Below are positions 1 to 5,068 of a stretch of 5,394 nt of DNA, in pieces. Numbering within the stretch: position 1 is the first letter of the stretch; the number at the start of each line of letters is the position of its first letter. Source of the DNA: Verrucomicrobiota bacterium (lineage in GTDB: Bacteria; Verrucomicrobiota; Verrucomicrobiia; Chthoniobacterales; UBA10450). Position numbers and translations under genes: made by a program. The notes beneath the pieces were generated by a model. It ran no database searches, was not told the origin of the DNA, and saw only the letters and a program-made list of their open reading frames with translations. The stretch lies in assembly GCA_003219355.1 (NCBI GenBank), contig QHOQ01000139.1, positions 1 to 5,394 on the forward strand, given 5' to 3'.

Positions 1-141
1 CTCCCCCCTGCCCGAAAGTCTAGTAACTTTCAGGAACTGCGGGTTCAGAGTTTGTTTGCTGAGAATCGTTTCGAGGAATAAAGTTTGCATTACCCCGGGC
101 GGAAATCTGCATGGGGTGCTGCTGTCCCTAAGGGAGGACCG
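1..141 (+). other. Leader upstream of the bactofilin gene
   Basis: No credible coding sequence lies in this stretch. A small inverted repeat, GAAAGT (14-19) and ACTTTC (26-31) around a 6-base loop, could form a weak hairpin; no T-run follows it, so it is not a convincing terminator. A loose promoter-like pair (TTGCTG at 56-61, TAAAGT at 79-84, 17-base spacer) matches consensus only partly. The bactofilin promoter probably lies here or just outside the left edge. Confidence 0.35.
132..137 (+). promoter_or_regulatory. Ribosome binding site of the bactofilin gene
   Basis: GGGAGG ends four bases before the ATG at 142. This strong Shine-Dalgarno match decides the start against the in-frame upstream ATG at 85, which has none as good. 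A second in-frame ATG at 256 also has a GGGAGG upstream (239-244), but 11 bases away. Confidence 0.7.
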
Positions 142-696
142 ATGTGGGGCAATAAGAAGCCGGAGGCACCGCAAACCGGGCATCCGGAACAAAGAAATCC
201 AATTTCGACTCAGCCGTCGAAGTCAGCTCCGGCGGCCTGGGAGGATAAACCCGTAATGAGCACAGATGCAATGCGACCAATGGGTGGGACCGCGGACCGC
301 GGCACAGCGCGGCTCGGGACAAGCCTGCATGTGAAAGGAGAGATCTCCGGCAACGAGGATCTGCTGATCGATGGGTCAGTCGAAGGACTGGTCCAACTGG
401 ATGAGCGGAAACTCACCGTCGGAGCCGCGGCGAAAGTTACGGCCGACATTATCGCCCGCGAGGTGGTAGTATACGGCACGGTGAAGGGCAACCTTCGCGC
501 CAAAGACAGAATTGAAATCAAGAAAGATGGTTCGGTCAACGGCGACTTGACCACCGCGCGCATCATGATCGAAGACGGCGCTTACTTTAAGGGCTCCATC
601 GAGATCGACAAGAGCGCGGAAAAAGAGCCCAGCACGCCGGCGTTTACAAGGAACTCTGCGGCTCCCGCTGGTGTCCCGGTCAGCAAGACGATTTAA
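142..696 (+). CDS. Bactofilin family cytoskeletal protein
   Basis: Bactofilins are polymer-forming, nucleotide-independent cytoskeletal proteins that assemble into membrane-associated filaments and position cell-wall or envelope proteins. The 184-residue product has the typical plan. A disordered, Pro/Lys-rich N-terminal tail (about 1-57) starts MWGNKKPE. A central beta-helical domain (about 58-155) follows, with repeated short strands separated by glycine turns, for example ISGNEDLLIDGSVEG (68-82) and VVVYGTVKGNLRAKDRIEI (108-126). A short disordered tail closes the protein (about 156-184). Length and architecture are normal for the family. The start at 142 rests on the GGGAGG site; a shorter form from M39 (ATG at 256) cannot be excluded. 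No M23 peptidase gene, a common bactofilin partner, is visible here. A strong terminator right downstream suggests the gene ends its transcription unit. The family call is confident; the cellular role in this organism is unknown. Confidence 0.93.
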   Translation: MWGNKKPEAPQTGHPEQRNPISTQPSKSAPAAWEDKPVMSTDAMRPMGGTADRGTARLGTSLHVKGEISGNEDLLIDGSVEGLVQLDERKLTVGAAAKVTADIIAREVVVYGTVKGNLRAKDRIEIKKDGSVNGDLTTARIMIEDGAYFKGSIEIDKSAEKEPSTPAFTRNSAAPAGVPVSKTI

Positions 697-722
697 CTCT
701 AGTTCACAAGCAATCCCTTCGC

Positions 723-760
723 AAGAGCGCCCCGACCAGGTTGGGGCGCTCTTTCGTTTT
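723..760 (+). terminator. Intrinsic terminator after the bactofilin gene
   Basis: A perfect 11-base stem (AAGAGCGCCCC at 723-733 with GGGGCGCTCTT at 743-753) encloses a 9-base loop and is followed by a T-rich tract (TTCGTTTT region, 753-760). It starts 26 bases after the bactofilin stop. The stem is strong and GC-rich. It is followed by Ts only on the plus strand, which fits termination of the bactofilin transcript. Confidence 0.88.
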
Positions 761-1021
761 CTGTCGAGGCCCGCTGCCCGCGATCCTTGTTGATTAGCCC
801 TTCTTTCTCCGGGTCCTCGAGCAAGTCACCATTCCGAATCCTGACGGCGAAAGCGTTTCTCTGGGCGCCGCGTTGACGGTAAATTGATCCTAGCTTTGTG
901 TTCACCCCTCGTTTTACCTTTTATCTCTTCTTCTTCATCCAATTTTGTGAGAAAGAAAAAGGTGAAATCTGCCGCGCGGGGAGCCCCGTCTGCCTGCGTG
1001 TGCTTCCGTGCGAGGCTAGCA
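761..1021 (+). other. Non-coding spacer upstream of the aldo/keto reductase
   Basis: With the terminator region this makes a gap of about 325 bases without a gene. It contains a good -35-like hexamer TTGACG (873-878), but no convincing -10 at 16-18 bases. It also has a pyrimidine-rich run (about 905-938) followed by a purine-rich run (949-967). The reductase frame stays open upstream to a TTG at 884. The peptide this would add, rich in Ser, Lys and Arg, does not look like part of the enzyme, so I treat the stretch as promoter and 5' leader. Confidence 0.5.
912..967 (+). repeat. Imperfect inverted repeat in the reductase leader
   Basis: TTTTACCTTTT (912-922) pairs with AAAAGGTGAAA (957-967) over 11 positions, ten Watson-Crick and one G-U, around a 34-base spacer. 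It lies 55 bases before the reductase start, so it could fold in the mRNA leader. The arms are AT-rich and of low complexity, so chance is a real possibility. Confidence 0.35.
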
Positions 1022-1993
1022 ATGGAAACGCGAAAGCTTGGAAACTCCGATCTGAAAGTCACTCCCGTAGGTTTTGGCGCTTGGGCCGTCGGCGGGTCAG
1101 GCTGGGAATTTGCCTGGGGTCGGCAGGATGACAAAGACTCGATTGCGGCAATCCACCGCGCGCTCGAATTGGGGGTCAACTGGATCGACACCGCGGCGGT
1201 CTATGGCCTGGGCCACTCCGAAGAAGTCGTCGCCCGGGCGCTCGAAGGATGGCGCGGTCCTCGGCCGTACATATTCACAAAGTGCGTTTTGACGTGGGAC
1301 AAGACGGGAAAGATCACGCCGAACCATTCTGCCGCCTCCATCCGTCGCGAATGCGAGGACAGTCTGTCACGGCTCGAGACCGATACCCTCGACCTCTATC
1401 AAATGCACTGGCCTCCGTCGGACAGCGGCCCTTCGCTCGAAGAGGCTTGGCAGGCCATGGCTGAACTCCAGAAGGCTGGCAAAGTCCGATGGATCGGCGT
1501 TTCGAATTTCAACGTGGCGCAAATCCAGCGCGCCGAAAAGATTGCGCCGGTCACATCGCTTCAGCCGCCGTATTCGCTGCTTCGCCGCAAGATTGAAGAC
1601 GAGATTCTTCCGTATTGCCAAAAGCACGGCATCGGTGTGATTTCTTATGCTCCTATGGCTTCCGGCCTGCTCACGGGAGCGATGACCCGCGAACGCGCGG
1701 CCGCCTTGCCACCCGACGATTTTCGCAGCCGCAACCCGGAATTTCACGAGCCGCGCCTTTCGAGAAACCTCGAGCTCGTTGAGCGTCTCCGCCAGGCGGG
1801 AAAGCGCCACGAGCGCGGGCCTGGCGAGGTGGCCATCGCTTGGGTGCTCCGGCATCCGGCAATCACCGGCGCCATCGTTGGCGCACGCAACGCCAGGCAA
1901 GTCGAGGGCGTGATGCGCGCCGGCGAACTAAAGCTCACCCCTGGAGAGATTGCAGAAATCGAAGGTGCCGCGGTCGCCGCCGGCTCTCGATAG
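1022..1993 (+). CDS. Aldo/keto reductase (NADPH-dependent oxidoreductase)
   Basis: The 323-residue product is a cytoplasmic (alpha/beta)8-barrel reductase of the aldo/keto reductase superfamily, which reduces aldehydes and ketones using NADPH. The whole catalytic tetrad is visible: Asp56 in NWIDTA, Tyr61 in AVYGLGHSE, Lys87 in IFTK and His129 in YQMHWPP. Cofactor-site motifs include GVSNF (159-163), SYAPMASGLLTG (208-219) and the C-terminal IVGARNARQVEG (285-296). Length is normal for the COG0667 type (related to IolS and YajO proteins). The ATG at 1022 begins the conserved METRKLGNSDLKVTPVGFGAW; a modest GAGG at 1012-1015 sits six bases upstream. The frame is open further upstream but without family similarity. 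The substrate cannot be read from the sequence. The gene stands alone between a terminator and a convergent neighbour, so context gives no pathway. Confidence 0.95.
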   Translation: METRKLGNSDLKVTPVGFGAWAVGGSGWEFAWGRQDDKDSIAAIHRALELGVNWIDTAAVYGLGHSEEVVARALEGWRGPRPYIFTKCVLTWDKTGKITPNHSAASIRRECEDSLSRLETDTLDLYQMHWPPSDSGPSLEEAWQAMAELQKAGKVRWIGVSNFNVAQIQRAEKIAPVTSLQPPYSLLRRKIEDEILPYCQKHGIGVISYAPMASGLLTGAMTRERAAALPPDDFRSRNPEFHEPRLSRNLELVERLRQAGKRHERGPGEVAIAWVLRHPAITGAIVGARNARQVEGVMRAGELKLTPGEIAEIEGAAVAAGSR

Positions 1994-2025
1994 GAAATAA
2001 CCGGAACCCGATAACGAAAGACTCC

Positions 2026-2460
2026 TCAGGCGCGCAGATAATCCGGACGCCAATTCTTGATCAGCTGCTTGATCGCTTTGCGCTGCGTCACCCTTTCGTC
2101 GAGCACTTTTTTCATCAGCGCTGGTAATTCGTCGTCGCTCGCAAATCGCAACGAAATAAACTGGCTCGGGGTCAGTTCATCGGCGCGCCAGCGCAATTCC
2201 TCCGGTAAAATGCGCTCGTAACGCAACCGTTCTTCCAGGCGAATGACGCGGTCCTGGACGCTCAATGCGAACAATCTTGCGTACAGCACGCCAAAAAACA
2301 ATGCCGCGGCCGTTAGGACCCATTCCAAGCCGCCGATGGAAAACCCTGCCGCTACCCACCGATAAATGGACCATGCAAAATGGATCAGGAGCATCGGCAG
2401 GGCAAAAAAATGGTACAAGGGAACAAATCTTACATGATTCTTGAAATTCTGTTCACTCAT
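2026..2460 (-). CDS. Small two-helix membrane protein, DUF6526 type
   Basis: The 144-residue product has a short cytoplasmic-looking start (MSEQNFKNHVRFVPLYHFF). Two hydrophobic segments follow, at about 16-37 (ALPMLLIHFAWSIYRWVAAG region) and 46-66 (EWVLTAAALFFGVLYARLFAL region). The C-terminal half is charged and helical (about 68-144), containing RVIRLEERLRYE and ending in Lys/Arg-rich sequence. The QNFKNH start with two helices resembles the DUF6526 family as I recall it; its function is unknown. The start at 2460 has purine-rich AGGAAA just upstream. An in-frame ATG at 2544 would overlap the amidohydrolase stop and lacks a ribosome binding site, so I reject it. The gene lies 67 bases downstream of the amidohydrolase on the same strand and may be co-transcribed. 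The positive-inside rule suggests that both ends are cytoplasmic; this is inference. Confidence 0.82.
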   Translation of the reverse strand: MSEQNFKNHVRFVPLYHFFALPMLLIHFAWSIYRWVAAGFSIGGLEWVLTAAALFFGVLYARLFALSVQDRVIRLEERLRYERILPEELRWRADELTPSQFISLRFASDDELPALMKKVLDERVTQRKAIKQLIKNWRPDYLRA

Positions 2461-2465
2461 CGCTG

Positions 2466-2479
2466 TTTCCTTTCCTCCT
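2466..2479 (-). promoter_or_regulatory. Ribosome binding site of the DUF6526-type gene
   Basis: Read on the minus strand, AGGAGG (2479-2474) is followed by AAAGGAAA close to the ATG at 2460. AGGAGG lies 13 bases from the start, which is long; the second purine stretch is about five to eight bases away and probably serves the start. The pair supports 2460 over the upstream ATG at 2544. Confidence 0.55.
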
Positions 2480-2527
2480 GCAAGTCTGAATTGCCGAAAC
2501 CCTGGACTTCGACCGTCGACGCTAGAC

Positions 2528-3865
2528 TTATTTCGTCGGCTCATTTTTGAACACTGACCCGTTGTGCATCACAAACTTCACGTGCTCCAGCTCGCCCACG
2601 TCTTTCAGGGGGTCACCCGACACCGCAATCACTTCCGCATACGCTCCGGAAGCAAGCCCTCCGATTTCTCCTTTCATGCCAAGCATCTCCGCTGGCCGCG
2701 AAGTCGCCGACTGAATTGCATCCATTGGCGCCATTCCCAGCTCCACCATCCTTCCAAACTCCTGCGCAATCGGTTCCGTCCACGGCATGCCGCCCATGTC
2801 CGTCCCGAACACGATCTTCAGGCGTGCTTTTAGTGCCCTTTTAAAAGTGTCTTCATGCACCGCGGCCCGCGCGCGGTCGCGCTTCCCCGCGGGCGTATCC
2901 GCCGGCGCCCAATCTCCGTAATACGGCGACAGCGTCGGGCAGTACCACGTCCCTTGGCGTTTCATTTGCTCGATTTGTGCGTCGGTCATCTCCAATCCGT
3001 GCTCGATCGAATCGCATCCGCCATCCAGCGCGCGCTGCAGCCCGATTCCGTTATATGCGTGACATGCCACTTTTTTAGTCCAGCCATGCGTTTCATCGAC
3101 GATGGCCTTCAGTTCTTCCACCGTCAGCGTCGGCTGGGACACCAGCCGGCCTTCTTTATCCACCCACGAGCGGTGAGTCATGTAGACCTTGATCCAGTCC
3201 GCGCCATGCTCCAGTTGCTGCCGCGCCGCCTTGCGTGCTTCCACGGGCCCGTCGACCAGCTGCGCGCCCTTGGGCACGTCCAACTCCGGAGCGTAATCTT
3301 CCAGGTTGTAGCCGCCGGTCGTAGAAATCGCGCGCGTGGCACAAAAGAGCCGCGGCCCAGGAATGGTTCCCTCTTCGATCGCCTGCTTGATTTCGACGTC
3401 CCCGTAGCCTGCACCTTCGGTTTCGACGTCGCGCAACGTAGTAAATCCCTGCTCCAGCGCCCTGCGCGCCGCAAACGTGGCGCGTGCGGCCCGCAACGCT
3501 ATTCCGGCCTTCAGGATATTGGCGTCGTAGCCGCCCTTTTTGGGATCCTCGCCCCACAAGAAAATGTGCGTGTGCGAATCGATGAGCCCGGGCAAAACCG
3601 TCGCATTCGAAAGATCAATCACGTTTGCGCCTGAAGGAATTGCTTCTTCCGACCCGCTCACTCTTATAATCCTTTCGCCACGGACAAAAATCAGCTGATT
3701 CTTCCGCGGCGTCTCGCTCACGCCGTCAATCAGAGTACCTGCACGAATTACCGTTACTGCCCCACTCTGAGGCGCGCTCTGTGCTCGCGCCACATCTTGA
3801 TGGGTCAGCGCCATGGCTCCTGCGCACAAAATCGAAGCCGCCGCGCACCAAGTAAGTTTCCGCAT
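2528..3865 (-). CDS. Exported binuclear metal amidohydrolase, imidazolonepropionase-like
   Basis: The 445-residue product belongs to the amidohydrolase superfamily, metal-dependent hydrolases with a TIM barrel. The full subtype I binuclear ligand set is present: His98 and His100 in LIDSHTH, Lys226 in DWIKVYMT (expected to be carboxylated), His269 in ACHAYN, His289 in DSIEHG, and Asp356 in FGTDMGG. The beta-sandwich flanks are present at about 38-92 and 400-440. A signal peptide is likely: MRKL, a hydrophobic run (about 5-20), and ARAQS-APQS near 26-34 as a cleavage region, so the enzyme probably acts in the periplasm. Related secreted enzymes include Xaa-Pro dipeptidases and carboxypeptidases acting on dipeptides; true imidazolonepropionase is cytosolic, so HutI is unlikely. 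The start at 3865 is chosen for its strong AGGAGG and signal peptide. The gene lies 60 bases after purK. The family is certain; the substrate is unknown. Confidence 0.93.
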   Translation of the reverse strand: MRKLTWCAAASILCAGAMALTHQDVARAQSAPQSGAVTVIRAGTLIDGVSETPRKNQLIFVRGERIIRVSGSEEAIPSGANVIDLSNATVLPGLIDSHTHIFLWGEDPKKGGYDANILKAGIALRAARATFAARRALEQGFTTLRDVETEGAGYGDVEIKQAIEEGTIPGPRLFCATRAISTTGGYNLEDYAPELDVPKGAQLVDGPVEARKAARQQLEHGADWIKVYMTHRSWVDKEGRLVSQPTLTVEELKAIVDETHGWTKKVACHAYNGIGLQRALDGGCDSIEHGLEMTDAQIEQMKRQGTWYCPTLSPYYGDWAPADTPAGKRDRARAAVHEDTFKRALKARLKIVFGTDMGGMPWTEPIAQEFGRMVELGMAPMDAIQSATSRPAEMLGMKGEIGGLASGAYAEVIAVSGDPLKDVGELEHVKFVMHNGSVFKNEPTK

Positions 3866-3870
3866 TCCCC

Positions 3871-3876
3871 CCTCCT
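3871..3876 (-). promoter_or_regulatory. Ribosome binding site of the amidohydrolase
   Basis: On the minus strand AGGAGG lies five bases before the ATG at 3865, an ideal spacing. It excludes the longer in-frame reading that would begin at 3913, almost at the purK stop. Confidence 0.8.
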
Positions 3877-3917
3877 CACAACGCGCGTAGCTTGACCCAA
3901 TACGGCATTCCATGCAA

Positions 3918-3937
3918 TACCGCGCTTACGCGCGGTA
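3918..3937 (-). repeat. Hairpin over the purK stop codon
   Basis: A perfect 8-base inverted repeat (TACCGCGC at 3918-3925, GCGCGGTA at 3930-3937) encloses a 4-base loop. On the purK transcript the loop is GTAA and includes the TAA stop (3928-3926); the left arm encodes the last Tyr-Arg-Ala. Only two Ts follow the hairpin on the minus strand, so it is not a standard intrinsic terminator. It could slow polymerase or protect the mRNA 3' end between purK and the amidohydrolase. Confidence 0.6.
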
Positions 3938-5068
3938 GGAGGCGGATTCAGTGACCGCGGAGTTGAGGCAGAAGTCCGCGCGATGGAAAAAAGCCGGGAG
4001 TTCAGAGAGCCGAAGGGCGAGGTGTTCGGGAGAAGCGGCGCGCACCGTGACGTGGCCCAATTTACGCCCGGGGCGAGGGACCTTTCCGTAGAAGTGCAGA
4101 TGCGTGTCGGAAACGGACAAGACCTCCGAAGGTTCGGGTAGGTCGCCAATCAGATTAATCATGGCGCAGTGCCCGGCCGCTCCGGCGGAACCGAGGGGGA
4201 GGCCGAGAACGGCGCGGAGATGGTTTTCAAACTGGCTGGTAACCGCGCCTTCGATCGTCCAGTGGCCGGAATTGTGGACGCGGGGCGCCATTTCGTTGAC
4301 CAGAAGCTCGCCCTGATGCTCAAAAAATTCAAGGGCAAGCACGCCGACGTATTTCAAGGATTCGAGAACGCGGCGGGCGGCGTTTTCGGCGGCGCGCTGG
4401 ATGGATTCTTGAAGACGAGGCGCGGGGGCGATGGAGAGCCGGAGAATGCCGCTGCGGTGGTGATTCTCCGCGAGTGGATAGAAGGCAGATTCCCCATTTC
4501 GCGAACGAACGGCGAGAACAGAAAGTTCTCGCGTGAAGGGGACGAAACGCTCGAGGATCATTTCTACGGGAGGCACCTCGGACTTGGCGGTCGCGACGTC
4601 CTCTGCGGTGCGTAGTATCCACTGGCCTTTGCCGTCGTACCCCATGCGCGAAGTTTTCAGGACGGCAGGAAAGCCGAGTAATTTTATAGCGGCGTCGAGT
4701 TCGCTGGGATTCGAAAGGGCGGCGAATTCGGTAGTGGCAATGCCAAGTTTGCGAAAGAGATTCTTTTCGGCAAGGCGATCCTGGGCGGCTTCAAGAGCCG
4801 CTGGCGGAGGATATACGGGAACGCGCTCGGCTAGAAAATCAGCGGCTTCGACGGGGACATTTTCGAATTCGTAGGTGACCAGTTCGAGGCCGCTTGAGAA
4901 TTTCTCAAGCGCGGCGTGATCGGTGTAATCGGCGGTGACGCGCTGTGCGATGCGGCCTACGGGGGCTTCGGGAGAAGGGTCAAGAAAACGGAAATGCAGG
5001 CCGAGCGGATAGCCCGCGAGTGCCAACATGTAGCCAAGCTGCCCACCGCCAAGGATGCCGATGGTCAT
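3926..5068 (-). CDS. purK: N5-carboxyaminoimidazole ribonucleotide synthase
   Basis: PurK is a cytoplasmic ATP-grasp enzyme that converts AIR, bicarbonate and ATP to N5-CAIR in de novo purine synthesis; PurE then uses the product. The 380-residue length is normal. Visible motifs in order are the N-terminal GILGGGQLG (4-12), TYEFENVP (65-72), KTSRMGYDGKGQ (138-149), ERFVPFTRELSV (173-184), YPLAENHHRSGIL (197-209), the metal-binding Glu247 in LALEFF and Glu259 in NEMAPRVHNSGHWTIEG (258-274), HFYGK (325-329) and GRKLGHVT (334-341). The ATG at 5068 overlaps the purE stop in an ATGA junction, so the pair is translationally coupled. A purine-rich AAGGGA nine bases upstream, inside the end of purE, can serve as ribosome binding site. 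Codons favour C at the third position, unlike the downstream amidohydrolase. All key motifs are intact, so the enzyme should be active. Confidence 0.97.
   Translation of the reverse strand: MTIGILGGGQLGYMLALAGYPLGLHFRFLDPSPEAPVGRIAQRVTADYTDHAALEKFSSGLELVTYEFENVPVEAADFLAERVPVYPPPAALEAAQDRLAEKNLFRKLGIATTEFAALSNPSELDAAIKLLGFPAVLKTSRMGYDGKGQWILRTAEDVATAKSEVPPVEMILERFVPFTRELSVLAVRSRNGESAFYPLAENHHRSGILRLSIAPAPRLQESIQRAAENAARRVLESLKYVGVLALEFFEHQGELLVNEMAPRVHNSGHWTIEGAVTSQFENHLRAVLGLPLGSAGAAGHCAMINLIGDLPEPSEVLSVSDTHLHFYGKVPRPGRKLGHVTVRAASPEHLALRLSELPAFFHRADFCLNSAVTESASYRA
4891..4911. repeat. 10+1+10 base palindrome inside purK
   Basis: CGCTTGAGAA (4891-4900) and TTCTCAAGCG (4902-4911) are perfect reverse complements around one base. 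On the purK mRNA it can fold into a 9-base stem with a 3-base loop. It spans codons for Ala53 to Gly60 (ALEKFSSG). No T-run follows, so it is not a terminator. No function is known to me for such a site within purK. Confidence 0.6.

Noticed and set aside
56..84. Promoter-like TTGCTG with TAAAGT downstream (56-84)
   Set aside because: Only about half of each hexamer matches consensus, too weak for a separate promoter call; mentioned in the leader entry only.
699..905. Small minus-strand frame (68 codons) in the spacer
   Set aside because: It runs across the bactofilin terminator, lacks an evident ribosome binding site, and has unremarkable charged composition.
884..1021. N-terminal extension of the aldo/keto reductase from a TTG at 884
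   Set aside because: The extra 46 residues are Ser- and Lys-rich with no family match, while METRKLGNSDLKV at 1022 is a typical family start. The hydrophobic beginning does not make a convincing signal peptide.
1367..1900. Minus-strand open frame (177 codons) antisense to the aldo/keto reductase
   Set aside because: No family resemblance, and it lies over an intact enzyme with its catalytic tetrad.
2838..2847. CTTTTAAAAG palindrome within the amidohydrolase
   Set aside because: A 10-base AT-rich palindrome is common by chance, and it encodes part of a Lys/Arg/Ala helix.
2855..3634. Long plus-strand open frame (259 codons) antisense to the amidohydrolase
   Set aside because: Arg/Pro/His-rich translation with no domain, no ribosome binding site, and fully inside a gene with all its metal ligands; it is a shadow of GC-rich codons.
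3823..3865. Lipoprotein signal at Cys14 of the amidohydrolase
   Set aside because: The residue before Cys14 is Leu, not Gly, Ala or Ser, so the lipobox is not satisfied; an ordinary signal peptide fits better.
3866..3925. Promoter for the amidohydrolase (TTGCAT with CAAGCT at 17 bases on the minus strand)
   Set aside because: The -10 match is poor; it was not called, though an independent promoter is possible.
4169..4615. Plus-strand open frame (148 codons) antisense to purK
   Set aside because: It is opposite conserved PurK motifs and shows no recognisable domain; codon shadow.
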